A stretch of 64,000 nt of DNA from Methanocorpusculum sp. (lineage in GTDB: Archaea > Halobacteriota > Methanomicrobia > Methanomicrobiales > Methanocorpusculaceae): assembly GCA_017399555.1 (NCBI GenBank), contig JAFQBW010000045.1, forward strand, positions 21,871-85,870. The letters run 5' to 3'. Shown in pieces: positions 52,342 to 61,422 of this stretch. The notes beneath the pieces are model-generated. The model was given only the letters and a program-made list of their open reading frames with translations. It did not search any database and was not told the origin of the DNA. Both the position numbers and the translations under genes were made by a program. The number at the start of each line of letters is the position of its first letter. Positions within the stretch are counted from its first letter, which is position 1.

Positions 52342-53535
52342 ATGGAAAGAATGGTAGGAACCGTTGTTCGTGGTATCCGCGCTCCGATTATCAGAAGCGG
52401 GGATGACCTGACGAAAATTGTAACGGACTCAGTTTTCCTTGCGGCAGAATCCGAGGGCTTTTCCCTGCAGGATCATGATGTAGTTGCAGTAACCGAGGCA
52501 GTTGTTGCCCGCGCTCAGAACAACTACGTAACCGTAGACGACATCGCATCCGATGTCCGTGAAAAACTGGGAGGGGAGACCATCGGTGTTATTTTCCCAA
52601 TTCTTTCCCGCAACCGCTTTGCAATCTGTCTGCGCGGCATTGCAAAGGGTGCCAAAAAGGTTGTTCTGATGCTGTCTTACCCGTCTGATGAGGTTGGAAA
52701 CCACCTTGTCTCCTGGGATCAGCTTGATGAGAAGGGAATTAACCCATACTCTGATGTGTTGACGCTTGAGAAGTACCGCGAGCTGTTCGGCTGCTGTCTG
52801 CATCCGTTCACCGGTGTTGATTATATCGATTACTACTCCGACTTAATCCGCGGATGCGGGGCAGAGGTTGAAGTTATCTTTGCCAACGACTGCCGTGCGG
52901 TTCTGCCGTACGCAAAGCGTGTCTTAACCTGCGATATCCACACCCGCGAGAGAACAAAGCGTCTCTTAAAGGCCGCAGGAGCAGAGATTGTCTTAGGTCT
53001 TGATGACATCATGACCGCATCCATTGACGGAAGCGGATACAACGACCAGTATGGTCTGCTTGGTTCCAACAAGGCAACAGAGGACAAGTTAAAGCTGTTC
53101 CCGAGAAACTGCCAGCCGTTTGTCGAAGCAGTCCAGCAGGTAATTCTGGAGAAGACCGGAAAGGTTGTTGAGGTTATGGTTTACGGTGACGGTGCATTCA
53201 AGGACCCGATGGGCAAAATCTGGGAACTTGCAGATCCTGTTGTCTCTCCGGGATACACGGCAGGTCTGTCCGGTCAGCCGAATGAGTTAAAGCTGAAATA
53301 CCTTGCAGACAATGACTTCGCAAACCTTGCAGGCGATGAACTCAAAGAGGCAATCAAGAACTCCATCCGCTCCAAGAAGGAGAACCTTACAGGAAGTATG
53401 GCATCCCAGGGAACTACCCCGAGACGTCTTACGGATTTAATCGGTTCTCTCTGCGATTTAACCTCCGGAAGCGGAGACAAAGGAACCCCGATTGTCCTGA
53501 TTCAGGGTTACTTTGACAATTATATCTCTGAGTAA
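52342..53535 (+). CDS. CofE-family (F420:gamma-glutamyl ligase-like) protein
   Basis: The 397-residue protein has the PF01996-type core: [16 protein letters not shown] near residue 9, [13 protein letters not shown] near 46, and a GTP/metal-binding region with [23 protein letters not shown] near 86 (in parts) and [14 protein letters not shown] near 275. CofE itself adds glutamates to coenzyme F420 and is about 250 residues; this protein is longer and may be a paralogue with another substrate. A GGAG ribosome site and AT-rich promoter sequence precede ATG 52342. The uracil salvage genes follow downstream. Confidence 0.75.
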   Translation: MERMVGTVVRGIRAPIIRSGDDLTKIVTDSVFLAAESEGFSLQDHDVVAVTEAVVARAQNNYVTVDDIASDVREKLGGETIGVIFPILSRNRFAICLRGIAKGAKKVVLMLSYPSDEVGNHLVSWDQLDEKGINPYSDVLTLEKYRELFGCCLHPFTGVDYIDYYSDLIRGCGAEVEVIFANDCRAVLPYAKRVLTCDIHTRERTKRLLKAAGAEIVLGLDDIMTASIDGSGYNDQYGLLGSNKATEDKLKLFPRNCQPFVEAVQQVILEKTGKVVEVMVYGDGAFKDPMGKIWELADPVVSPGYTAGLSGQPNELKLKYLADNDFANLAGDELKEAIKNSIRSKKENLTGSMASQGTTPRRLTDLIGSLCDLTSGSGDKGTPIVLIQGYFDNYISE

Positions 53536-53620
53536 ACTCAGAGGCAATACTTTTTTTCCGATTCATTCTTTAGAAAATACAAACCTATTAGTCTTCAAAG
53601 CGCGAATAGACAAAACAGGC

Positions 53621-54250
53621 ATGAGTGAAGTTCACATCTTAAACCATCCGCTGATTCTGCACAAGCTCAGCATGATGAGAGAGAAAAACACCAACACCAA
53701 GAGTTTCCGCGAACTCTTAACCGAAATATCCATGCTGATGGGATATGAGGTAACGAGAAACTTCCCAACCAAAAACATCCGTGTGGAAACTCCGCTTCGC
53801 GAAATGGAAGCACCCGTTCTTGCTGCGGAGGATATTGTCATTATCCCTATCCTTCGTGCCGGCCTTGGCATGACCGACGGTCTCTTACAGCTGATGCCGA
53901 ATGCAAAGGTAGGGCACATTGGACTCTACCGTGACGAAACAACGCATCAGCCGGTTGAGTACTACTGCAAACTCCCCAAAGAATCAGTCGAAGCAGAAGT
54001 AATCGTCGTCGACCCGATGCTTGCAACCGGCGGCAGTGCGGCGGCAGCTCTCAACTTCCTCAAACAGAGAGGATGCAAAAATGTCCGCTTCATGTGTCTG
54101 GTCGCAGCCCCTGAAGGAATCAAAGTCCTGCAGGAAGCACACCCGGATGTTGACATCTTTACCGCAGCAGTTGACGAATGCTTAAACGAGAACTGCTACA
54201 TTGTCCCAGGACTCGGCGATGCGGGAGACAGAATCTTCGGCACGAAATAA
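53621..54250 (+). CDS. upp: Uracil phosphoribosyltransferase
   Basis: The 209-residue enzyme forms UMP from uracil and PRPP. Motifs are [13 protein letters not shown] near residue 63, [15 protein letters not shown] near 80, the PRPP loop [15 protein letters not shown] near 130 and the uracil-binding end [14 protein letters not shown]. The frame extends upstream to 53513, but ATG 53621 ([11 protein letters not shown]) fits the family start. Its partner transporter gene is 56 nt downstream, with a promoter of its own between. Confidence 0.96.
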   Translation: MSEVHILNHPLILHKLSMMREKNTNTKSFRELLTEISMLMGYEVTRNFPTKNIRVETPLREMEAPVLAAEDIVIIPILRAGLGMTDGLLQLMPNAKVGHIGLYRDETTHQPVEYYCKLPKESVEAEVIVVDPMLATGGSAAAALNFLKQRGCKNVRFMCLVAAPEGIKVLQEAHPDVDIFTAAVDECLNENCYIVPGLGDAGDRIFGTK

Positions 54251-54253
54251 CAC

Positions 54254-54311
54254 TATGGTCTAAAAAAACTATGGTATAAATAGTTTCGGTTCCAATATAC
54301 CATCATATGGT
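54254..54311 (+). promoter_or_regulatory. uraA promoter with TATA box, inverted repeat and repeated ATGGT motif
   Basis: TATAAATA at 54275-54282 lies about 25-32 nt upstream of ATG 54307, so the mRNA is probably leaderless or nearly so. ATGGTATA (54271-54278) pairs with TATACCAT (54296-54303). The word ATGGT also occurs at 54255-54259 and across the start codon. Confidence 0.55.
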
Positions 54312-55557
54312 GCGTGATTCCTCGAAACTAAAAGAGGGTGGAAAAACAACCGTTCTTGGCATTCAGCATGTGTTTGCCATGTTTGGTTCCACCATCCTCG
54401 TCCCTATTGCAACAGGGCTTCCGGTCTCTGTCGCATTGTTCTGTGCCGGTATCGGTACACTGATTTTCCATCTTGTCACAAAAGGCAAAGTTCCTGTTTT
54501 CCTTGGTTCAAGTTTTGCATTTATCCCAGCAATTCTGGTTGTTGCAAACACAGAAGGAATTGAGTTTGCGACAGGAGGAATTATGGCTGCTGGTGCGGTC
54601 TATCTTCTCATTGCACTCTCAGTCTATATCTTTGGTGCTGATAGAGTTAGAAAACTCTGCCCACCGGTGGTAACAGGTCCTGTCATCATGATTATTGGTC
54701 TCATGCTTGCCGGAACCGCAATCAGCTACTTCACCAACGGCTGGTCCTACCTTGTCGGAGTCATTGTAATTGCAACAGTCATCATTGTCAGTCTGTTCTT
54801 CAAGGGATTCCTCAAGATGCTCCCGATTCTCTTCGGTTTAATCGCAGGATATGTCTCCTGTATGATTCTGACCGGAATAGGAATTGATGTAGGACTCAAC
54901 TATGCAAAAATCACTGAGGCCGCATTCCTCACAGTTCCTGAGTTCTTCCTTCCGGCATTCAGTGTTTCTGCAATCTTAATGATTGCTCCGATTGCAATTG
55001 TTACCTTCATGGAACACTTAGGAGATATCTCCGCAAACGGCGCTATTGTTGGAAAAGACTTCTTCAAAGACCCGGGACTGCACAGAACCCTTATTGGTGA
55101 CGGTCTGGCTTCTATCTTTGCAGGTCTTGTCGGAGGTCCGGCAAACACAACCTACTCGGAAAACACCGGTGTTCTTGCAGCAACGAAGAACTACAACCCG
55201 AGAACCTTAGAGATTGCAGCAGTCTTTGCTATCCTTATCAGTTTCATTGGATACATCAGCGGATTCATCAGCTCGATTCCAAACGCAGTTCTTGGCGGTA
55301 TGTGTATTGTCCTCTTCGGAATGATTGCAAGCGTTGGTCTGAGAACTCTTGTTGAGAATAAGGTCGATTTCAGAAACCAGAGAAATGTCTTAATTGTTGG
55401 CATCATGTTAATCCTCTCAATTGGAGGACTGGCAATCCCAATTCTGCCTGAGTCTGAGCTGTATCTTTCTGGATACGCACTTGCTGCGGTCATTGGAATT
55501 ATCTTAAACCTTATTCTTCCGGAACGCCTCGGAAAGCAGGACGAGAAGGAAGAATAA
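54307..55557 (+). CDS. uraA: Uracil/xanthine permease (NCS2 family)
   Basis: The 416-residue membrane transporter has 14 hydrophobic segments in two repeats. Family features include QHVFAMFGSTILVPIATGLP near residue 18, GSSFAFIPAILV near 66, FMEHLGDISANGAIVGKDFF near 235 (acidic residue of the substrate site) and GLVGGPANTTYSENTGV near 277. It imports uracil for Upp. Its AT-rich codon use is slightly different from its neighbours (for example many ATT and GGA codons). A hairpin terminator region follows. Confidence 0.95.
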   Translation: MVRDSSKLKEGGKTTVLGIQHVFAMFGSTILVPIATGLPVSVALFCAGIGTLIFHLVTKGKVPVFLGSSFAFIPAILVVANTEGIEFATGGIMAAGAVYLLIALSVYIFGADRVRKLCPPVVTGPVIMIIGLMLAGTAISYFTNGWSYLVGVIVIATVIIVSLFFKGFLKMLPILFGLIAGYVSCMILTGIGIDVGLNYAKITEAAFLTVPEFFLPAFSVSAILMIAPIAIVTFMEHLGDISANGAIVGKDFFKDPGLHRTLIGDGLASIFAGLVGGPANTTYSENTGVLAATKNYNPRTLEIAAVFAILISFIGYISGFISSIPNAVLGGMCIVLFGMIASVGLRTLVENKVDFRNQRNVLIVGIMLILSIGGLAIPILPESELYLSGYALAAVIGIILNLILPERLGKQDEKEE

Positions 55558-55573
55558 CCCTTCTTTTTTATCG

Positions 55574-55589
55574 CGGCTGAAAAAAGCCG
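55574..55589. terminator. Bidirectional hairpin terminator between uraA and serS
   Basis: CGGCT (55574-55578) pairs with AGCCG (55585-55589) around an A-rich loop; T-runs lie on both sides (CTTCTTTTTTATC before, and A-rich TTAAAAAAAG after, read as U on the minus strand). Confidence 0.6.
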
Positions 55590-55623
55590 AATTAAATTGC
55601 AGGTATCCCGCTTAAAAAAAGAT

Positions 55624-56901
55624 TTAGAGGTATTCTAAGCCGTTCATGTACGGCTGGAGAACCTTCGGGACCTCGACTCTTCCGTCCTCTAACTGATAGT
55701 TCTCTAAGATACAGCGCAGAGCGCGGGAGGTAGCAACAGCAGTGGAGTTTAAGGTGTGGAGCCACTGCTTGGACTCGAAGTCGTGTGCGTCGCGGACACG
55801 GATGTTTAAGCGGCATGCCTGGTATGCGGTACAGTTGGAACAGGAAACGACCTCGCGGTACTCGTTGTCACGCGGCATCCATGCCTCGATATCATACTTC
55901 TTTGCAGCGACCGTTCCGATGTCTCCCGTACAGATGTTGACCACATGGTACGGAAGATCGAGCTTCGTGAAAATCTCCTCAGCGTTTGCGAGAAGCTCCT
56001 CGTGGTACTTCCAGGAATCCTCCGGCATACAGTAGATGAACTGCTCAATCTTCGTGAACTGGTGGACGCGGAACAGACCGCGGGAGTCCAGACCGTGTGC
56101 GCCGATTTCGCGGCGGAAGCACGGAGAGACACCGACCATTTTCAGCGGCAGGTCCTTCTCCTCGAAGATTTCATCCTGGTACATAGCGGCCATCGGGTGC
56201 TCTGCTGTGGCGATTAAGTATGCGTCGTCATCTTCAATCTTGTACATGACCTTCTCGAAGTCTGCGAGGTCCGTTACCTCCTCGTAGGACTTGCGGTTAA
56301 TCATGTACGGCGGAATGACCGGAGTGTATCCTTTGGCGATGATTGTATCCAATGCAAAGCGCTGGAGCGCTAAGTCAAGCATTGCGAGGTTTCCTTTCAG
56401 GAAGTAGAAACCGGAACCGCTGATCTTGGTTGCACGCTCGAAGTCTGCCCAGCCGTTCTCTGCGGCAAGCTCTCCGTGGTTCTTCAGCTCGAAACCGAAC
56501 TCACGCGGCTTTCCAACGGTCTTGACCACCACATTTTCCGTGTCGTCTTTGCCAAACGGCACAGACTCGTGGAGAATGTTTGGCAGTCTCATCAGATAAT
56601 ACTTCATCTGTTCGACTGCTTCTGCCATCTTATCGTCGTTTTCCTTAATCTTTGCCGGCAGCTCCTTTGCCTCGACAAACAGCGGCTTTGGGTCTTCTCC
56701 TGCCTTCTTTGCGGCATTGATGTCTTTTGCTATCTGGTTTCTGCGTGCACGAAGTTCATTGTTCTTTCCTTCCAGTTCACGCTTGAGAATATCGAGTTCG
56801 AGGACAGTATCGACCCAGGCGAGCTTTTCCGTGTCCTGACGCTTCTCTAAATCAGCACGGATAATCTCCGGGTGGGCTCTTACAAATTTGATATCGAGCA
56901 T
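55624..56901 (-). CDS. serS: Seryl-tRNA synthetase (standard type)
   Basis: The 425-residue class II enzyme charges tRNA-Ser. The N-terminal helical arm (residues about 30-110, coiled coil) that grips the long variable arm of tRNA-Ser is present. Motif 2 is FRREIGAHGLDSRGLFRVHQF near residue 255 (in parts) and motif 3 is LNSTAVATSRALRCILENYQ near 375. This is the common SerRS and not the rare form found in some methanogens. The ATG at 56901 is about 90 nt from the divergent CBS-ParB gene. Confidence 0.96.
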   Translation of the reverse strand: MLDIKFVRAHPEIIRADLEKRQDTEKLAWVDTVLELDILKRELEGKNNELRARRNQIAKDINAAKKAGEDPKPLFVEAKELPAKIKENDDKMAEAVEQMKYYLMRLPNILHESVPFGKDDTENVVVKTVGKPREFGFELKNHGELAAENGWADFERATKISGSGFYFLKGNLAMLDLALQRFALDTIIAKGYTPVIPPYMINRKSYEEVTDLADFEKVMYKIEDDDAYLIATAEHPMAAMYQDEIFEEKDLPLKMVGVSPCFRREIGAHGLDSRGLFRVHQFTKIEQFIYCMPEDSWKYHEELLANAEEIFTKLDLPYHVVNICTGDIGTVAAKKYDIEAWMPRDNEYREVVSCSNCTAYQACRLNIRVRDAHDFESKQWLHTLNSTAVATSRALRCILENYQLEDGRVEVPKVLQPYMNGLEYL

Positions 56902-56968
56902 AGTTGTCTATATATGTGGGTGTTTGGTATAGAAGAGAGTTTCCACAGAAGCGAAGATTCATTATGCT

Positions 56969-56990
56969 GTACTTCAAATAGTTGAAGTAC
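56969..56990. promoter_or_regulatory. 9-bp perfect inverted repeat just before the CBS-ParB start codon
   Basis: GTACTTCAA (56969-56977) and TTGAAGTAC (56982-56990) are separated by ATAG and end 2 nt before ATG 56993. The arms are fully complementary, so it can be an operator or a hairpin that controls the start. Confidence 0.6.
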
Positions 56991-56992
56991 GC

Positions 56993-58531
56993 ATGGAGAA
57001 AAAACAGGTCTCGAACTACATGACTCACGATGTGGTGAGTGTGGAAGCGTCCCAGACAGTCGGCGACGTTATCCGTCTGATTAAAACAACCGGTCATGAC
57101 GGATTCCCGGTAGTTCGGGGAGGACGGGTTGTGGGATATATCTCTGCCCGCGATATCATCGGCGAACACCCGGAGATTCGCGCAGACCAGAGAATGACAA
57201 GACATGCCATTACGGCAACCCCGACAACGACCGTCACCGAGGTGGCACGGAGAATCTTCCGGACCGGCATTCAGAAGCTCCCGATTGTGGATTCTGCAAT
57301 GCAGCTCAAGGGTATTATCTCCAACATGGATGTTATCCGCTCGCAGATTGAGCGGGTAACGCCGGAAAAGGTGTTCAACTTCCAGCGGGCACTCAAGACC
57401 CTGTACGGAGTTGGCTCGACCCTGAAGCGCGAGGCAGTTCCGGTTGCAGATGTGCATCCGACGCAGTCCGCCGTCCATCAGGATGAGCTGGAAGGCAGAA
57501 TGTATGAACTGCAAAAGCGGCTCGCCGAGCCGGTAATCGTTGTCTCTACCGGGGGTCGCCTGATTTTAGTGGACGGACACCACCGGGCGGTTGCGGCAAG
57601 CAAGCTCGGCGTGGAGACGCTGGATGCGTATGTGGTGACCCTGGAGCGGGATATGGAGCTTGGCCTTGAAAAGACCGCACGGTCGATGGGCATCTACAGT
57701 TTGTCGGATGTGAAAATCGACACGACGCCGGAACGTTCACTGGTCGCCCCGACACATCCGGGTCTGATTTCGACGGAGAAGAAGCTGGTCCGCGAGTATA
57801 TGACGGTCGATGTCATCAGCCTGCAGGCATCGGAGACGGTAAAGGAGGTTATCACCTGCATCAGAAAAACCGGACACGACGGTTTCCCGGTTCTCTCGAA
57901 CGGGAAGGCGGTGGGTCTTATTGCAGCCCGTGATATTGTCGGCGCGAAGGCTTCGGATAAGATTGCGCCGCTGATGCAGCCGGTTATCCTGAAGACGATG
58001 CCGGATGAGTCTATGACGGATGTTGCCCGCAAGATGTTTCGGTTCTGTGTGCAGAAGCTTCCGGTGGTCAACCCTGACGGGAAGTTTGTGGGTATTATCA
58101 CGAATGCGGATGTTATCCGCTCCCAGATTGAACGCGTGACGCCGGAGAAGGTGTTCGATTATCTGAATACATTAAAGAAGCTCTACGGCTTGGACCCGCA
58201 TCTGTCCCGCGGCAGTGTGCCGGTCAGAGAACTTATCCCGACGCAGGATAAGGTGTATATGGATGAGCTGGACGGCAGAGGCTATGAGATTCAGAAGGGT
58301 CTTGCCGAGCCGCTGATTGTGGTCCGCAGAAGAGGGCGCCTGCTTGTCATCGACGGACATCACCGGGCGGTTGCGGCAAACCGTATGCGGGTTCCGCGGC
58401 TTGATGCGTATATTATTGATATTGATTCGGATACGGAGCTTGGAATCGAAAAGACTGCCCGCAACATGCGGCTCTGGCGTCTGGATGATGTGCAGATTTT
58501 AGATGAGTCGAAGCATTCGATTCTGGGATAA
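56993..58531 (+). CDS. Duplicated CBS-CBS-ParB/Srx-like domain protein
   Basis: The 512-residue protein is two tandem copies of a ~250-residue unit. In each unit two CBS domains come first (MTHDVVSVEASQTVGDVIRL... GHDGFPVVRGGRVVGYI; second copy MTVDVISLQASETVKEVI... GHDGFPVLSNGK), followed by the shared IERVTPEKVFNF/IERVTPEKVFDY segment and a ParB-like domain with LILVDGHHRAVAASKLGV near residue 192 and LLVIDGHHRAVAANRMRV near 450. CBS pairs bind adenosyl ligands, and the ParB-like DGHHR motif is a nucleotide site. Single CBS-ParB chimeras are known in euryarchaea; a full duplication with both halves intact is less usual. Role unknown. Confidence 0.88.
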   Translation: MEKKQVSNYMTHDVVSVEASQTVGDVIRLIKTTGHDGFPVVRGGRVVGYISARDIIGEHPEIRADQRMTRHAITATPTTTVTEVARRIFRTGIQKLPIVDSAMQLKGIISNMDVIRSQIERVTPEKVFNFQRALKTLYGVGSTLKREAVPVADVHPTQSAVHQDELEGRMYELQKRLAEPVIVVSTGGRLILVDGHHRAVAASKLGVETLDAYVVTLERDMELGLEKTARSMGIYSLSDVKIDTTPERSLVAPTHPGLISTEKKLVREYMTVDVISLQASETVKEVITCIRKTGHDGFPVLSNGKAVGLIAARDIVGAKASDKIAPLMQPVILKTMPDESMTDVARKMFRFCVQKLPVVNPDGKFVGIITNADVIRSQIERVTPEKVFDYLNTLKKLYGLDPHLSRGSVPVRELIPTQDKVYMDELDGRGYEIQKGLAEPLIVVRRRGRLLVIDGHHRAVAANRMRVPRLDAYIIDIDSDTELGIEKTARNMRLWRLDDVQILDESKHSILG

Positions 58532-58586
58532 TCCCTCTTTTTTCTTAATCCATAACTATTTAAAAAAACAGTTCTAACTCTATACT

Positions 58587-58844
58587 ATGACCGATATCAT
58601 CAGTACTGTGATAATGATTATCCTTGCTGTCATCATCTGCGTTGTGTTATACTTCGTCTTTAAGAACGGACTGAAGCTGTTAATCAATGCACTGTGTGGT
58701 GTGGCAATTCTTTTCGTGGTGTCTTTCTTCCATTTAGCACCGATTGGAGCGCTGTCTCTTGCACAGGTTATCGTCTGTGCGGTTGGCGGTGTTATTGGAG
58801 CGATTCTGCTGATTGTGTTATCCTTCTTCGGAATCGTCATCTAA
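58587..58844 (+). CDS. BofA-family small membrane protein
   Basis: The 85-residue protein has three hydrophobic segments and the BofA-like layout: an N-terminal helix, VLYFVFKNGLKLLINALCGVAIL near residue 20 (in parts, with the family lysine and LLINALCG) and a C-terminal IPLS-like glycine-rich helix (AVGGVIGAILLIVLSFFG). BofA inhibits sigma-K processing in Bacillus, but archaeal members have no known partner. An AACTATTTAAAAAAAC box lies about 30 nt before ATG 58587. Confidence 0.82.
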   Translation: MTDIISTVIMIILAVIICVVLYFVFKNGLKLLINALCGVAILFVVSFFHLAPIGALSLAQVIVCAVGGVIGAILLIVLSFFGIVI

Positions 58845-58853
58845 CTTTTTTTT

Positions 58854-59714
58854 ATGCATTTCATCCAGGCAAAGTCTCTGCTGTCGTCAAAGAACGGGAT
58901 GAATATTTTCCGCGGGTGTACGCACGGATGTATTTACTGTGATTCGCGAAGTCTCTGTTATCAGATGCCGCATGCGTTTTCCGATGTTGCAGTAAAGGAG
59001 AATGCCCCATCCCTTCTGGATGCAGCACTTTCCCGGAAGCGGAAGAAGGGTATGATTGGGTTCGGCTCGATGAGTGACCCATATATTCCAGAAGAATCAT
59101 CGCTTCGGCTGACGCAGCAGTGTCTGGAAATAATTGCCCGCAGAGGCTTTGGGGTATCGCTGATTACCAAGTCAGATCTGGTTCTCCGCGATATTGATAT
59201 CCTGAAAGAGATTCAGGAGAGGGCAAAAGCAGTGGTGTCGGTAACGCTTACCACTGCTGACGATACGCTGTGCAGAAAGATTGAGCCGAATGTCTGCCCG
59301 ACCTCACGGCGGGTTGAGGTGCTGTATGCACTGCGGGATGCCGGAATTCCGACGGTTGTCTGGCTCTGCCCTATCCTGCCGTACATTAATGACACAAAAG
59401 AGAATCTGGAAGGGATTCTTTCGATATGCCGTGAGGCAGAGGTCAAAGGGATTCTCTCTTTCGGATTCGGGATGACTCTGCGGGAGGGATGCCGCGAGTA
59501 CTTTTATCAGAAGCTCGATGAACTCTTCCCAGGACTTTCCGCACGGTATGCCGCGGAGTTCGGGCTGCGGTATGCAGTCGAAAGTCCGAATGCTGCGGAA
59601 CTGGAACGGGTGTTTTCCGCGTTCTGCGAAAAGGAAGGAATTGAGCGGAGACCGGAGCGGATTTTTTCGTATCTGTATGGGATGGAACGGGACAGACAGG
59701 CAACGCTGTTTTGA
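58854..59714 (+). CDS. Radical SAM protein of the SPL-like group
   Basis: The 286-residue protein has the radical SAM cluster motif GCTHGCIYCDSRS (CX3CX2C) at residues 21-33, an SAM-binding GMIGFGSMSDPYIPEES near 65 and SLITKSDLVLRDI near 100. The short form with NGMNIFRGCTHGC places it with the spore photoproduct lyase-like radical SAM proteins of unknown substrate. ATG 58854 begins 9 nt after the BofA stop, so the two genes are probably co-transcribed. The stop is followed directly by the palindromic repeat. Confidence 0.88.
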   Translation: MHFIQAKSLLSSKNGMNIFRGCTHGCIYCDSRSLCYQMPHAFSDVAVKENAPSLLDAALSRKRKKGMIGFGSMSDPYIPEESSLRLTQQCLEIIARRGFGVSLITKSDLVLRDIDILKEIQERAKAVVSVTLTTADDTLCRKIEPNVCPTSRRVEVLYALRDAGIPTVVWLCPILPYINDTKENLEGILSICREAEVKGILSFGFGMTLREGCREYFYQKLDELFPGLSARYAAEFGLRYAVESPNAAELERVFSAFCEKEGIERRPERIFSYLYGMERDRQATLF

Positions 59715-60023
59715 AAAAACACAGACCACGCAGACTAAGCAACGCGTCGCTCTCGCTCCCGTTGGTCGCGAGCTGCTACCGCAGCCGCTTGGGCGTTGCT
59801 TTGCGAATTAGAGAATAAGATTGGCAGCTCCAAAGCGGCTGCGAAGGGCGAGAGTTTACTCGAGCCTTGAGCAAGACTGAAAGGCTTGCGAAGCAGGTCG
59901 TGAGCGAGAGCGAACGACAGCGACGAGCTGCGCAGCCGAAGGCTGCATCTGCGTTATCAGCGGTTTTTTCTCATGGATTTGGAGCTTTGGAAATACATAG
60001 TAATTCAATTTAGGAGCAAAGCC
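59714..60023. repeat. Long imperfect palindrome element, copy A
   Basis: The 338-nt stretch between the radical SAM stop and the RFC stop has no gene. It is an interrupted inverted repeat: the left end (AAAAAACACAGACCACGCAGAC then GCAACGCGTCGCT, in part) resembles the right end read on the minus strand (AAAAAACCGCTGATAACGCAGA). Inside is a perfect 11-bp inverted repeat, CGCAGCCGCTT at 59780-59790 and AAGCGGCTGCG at 59833-59843, around a conserved core that includes TTAGAGAATAA and TTGGCAGCTCCAAA. A smaller arm pair is AAGCAACGC (59737-59745) and GCGTTGCTT (59793-59801). The right border carries AATTTAGGAGCAAAGCC at 60007-60023. The same blocks recur at 61423 and 63775-64000. Confidence 0.75.
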
Positions 60024-60052
60024 GAAACCGGATGAGAAATAAAAAAAGTTGG

Positions 60053-61018
60053 TTAGTCCATCACAATCTTGATGAACTTTGCAATTAAGGCATCCATCTG
60101 GATGTCCGCGTTTGCTCCTTCGCTTAAGCGGAAATCCGTTTCCCCGATGGCGTCGATTAAATCTGTTTTCACATTGCGGTCAAGCTCGGTGGAGGAGGAA
60201 ACCGCACGGTAGAGCTGGTTTAACAGTTCGTTTGGTGCGATTCCTTTGTCGTACATCAGCATGTGAAGCATCCGCTCGGCAGTCTCGAAGTCTCCTTCTT
60301 TGCAGAGGGAGACGAGGATTGCGATTTCCTCCGGCTTTGCGGTAGATGTTACGGCATAGACGTTTTGTGCTGTCACGGAGTCAGCGACGATGGCTGCCCC
60401 CTGCAGTGCGTTGATTGCTTTTCGCATGTCTCCCTGGGCAACGTAGGTGATGGCAGAGTAGGCGTCCTCTTCAATCACCAGACCTTCGGCTTTGGCGATT
60501 CTGTCCATCTCTTCGCGGACGGCTTCTTCGGTTAAGGGACGGAAGCGGTAGATGGCACAGCGGCTCTGAATCGGGTCGATGATTTTTGAGGAGTAGTTGC
60601 AGGAGAGAATGAAGCGGCAGGTCTCGGCATAGTTTTCCATGGTACGGCGAAGCGCTGCCTGGGCATCATTGGTCAGCGCGTCTGCTTCGTCGAGGAAGAG
60701 AATTTTAAACTCGGCATCCCCTAAGGGAGAGGTCCGGGCGAACTGTTTAATCTGGGTTCTGACCACGTCAATACCGCGTTCGTCGGAGGCGTTTAATTCG
60801 CGGAAGTTCATGCTCCAGGTGTCCCCGAACATTTCGCGGGCTAAGGCTACTGCACAGGTGGTTTTTCCAATGCCGGCGGTTCCGGTGAATAAGAGATGCG
60901 GTAAGCTTTTTGCGGCGGCATAGGTCTTTAACCGCTCGACAATTTCCTTTTGTCCGGAGACTTCGTCTAAGGTCTTCGGACGGTATTTTTCTATCCAGAT
61001 ATCGGGGGATGCCTGCAT
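60053..61018 (-). CDS. rfcS: Replication factor C small subunit
   Basis: The 321-residue AAA+ clamp-loader subunit opens the sliding clamp at primer ends. It has [17 protein letters not shown] at residues 7-23, Walker [14 protein letters not shown] near 45, Walker [16 protein letters not shown] near 107, sensor 1 [11 protein letters not shown] near 137 and the SRC arginine-finger motif [10 protein letters not shown] near 153, then the C-terminal oligomerisation domain. Length is normal and no intein is present. It is followed downstream by repeat copy A. Confidence 0.96.
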   Translation of the reverse strand: MQASPDIWIEKYRPKTLDEVSGQKEIVERLKTYAAAKSLPHLLFTGTAGIGKTTCAVALAREMFGDTWSMNFRELNASDERGIDVVRTQIKQFARTSPLGDAEFKILFLDEADALTNDAQAALRRTMENYAETCRFILSCNYSSKIIDPIQSRCAIYRFRPLTEEAVREEMDRIAKAEGLVIEEDAYSAITYVAQGDMRKAINALQGAAIVADSVTAQNVYAVTSTAKPEEIAILVSLCKEGDFETAERMLHMLMYDKGIAPNELLNQLYRAVSSSTELDRNVKTDLIDAIGETDFRLSEGANADIQMDALIAKFIKIVMD

Positions 61019-61074
61019 ATCTTACATATTGATTCCAAAGGCGGATAAAGTCTGTGTTGCAGTCGGAAAAAAAG

Positions 61075-61407
61075 TTACGGGGAGTTCGGCAGAACAGCAA
61101 AAAACACTACATCCGCCTCGCCGTCGTTTCTAATCGTGTGTGAGTGCCCCTTCGGACAGTAATGTACCTGACCTGCGGAAAGCGTCAGCTCCTCTCCGTC
61201 ATAAAGAACCGTTGCCTCTCCTTCCAGGAAGTACATAACCTCACAGTTCGTCTCATGCGTATGCAGTCCAATAGAAGCCCCCGGAACAAGCCTGCCCTGC
61301 ACAATTTTCCCCATCTCATCCACCGTCATCCGGGAACGATACTCTCCCTCTCCGCCGAAGAAGTTCGGCGATACGGTTTCTTCCATTTTGCTGAAATCAA
61401 TAATCAT
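61075..61407 (-). CDS. Small cupin-domain protein
   Basis: The 110-residue protein is a single cupin barrel with GASIGLHTHETNCEVMYFLEGEA near residue 38 (in parts; metal ligands H-H-E) and CPKGHSHTIRNDGEAD near 85, the second metal histidine. The family binds metal ions and small ligands; the ligand is not known here. It lies between RFC and the RuBisCO pair on the same strand, 175 nt from rbcL, with a fragment of the palindrome repeat 16 nt before its ATG. Confidence 0.85.
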   Translation of the reverse strand: MIIDFSKMEETVSPNFFGGEGEYRSRMTVDEMGKIVQGRLVPGASIGLHTHETNCEVMYFLEGEATVLYDGEELTLSAGQVHYCPKGHSHTIRNDGEADVVFFAVLPNSP

Positions 61408-61422
61408 AGATACTATCTCTTA

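Noticed and set aside
56852..57514. Minus-strand open frame of 220 codons
   Set aside because: It is antisense to the first CBS-ParB unit and overlaps the serS start; its product is His/Cys/Arg-rich without motifs.
59714..60052. CRISPR array or replication origin
   Set aside because: The repeats are inverted and mosaic, not equal direct repeats with spacers. No Orc1/Cdc6 gene or ORB-like site is seen nearby.
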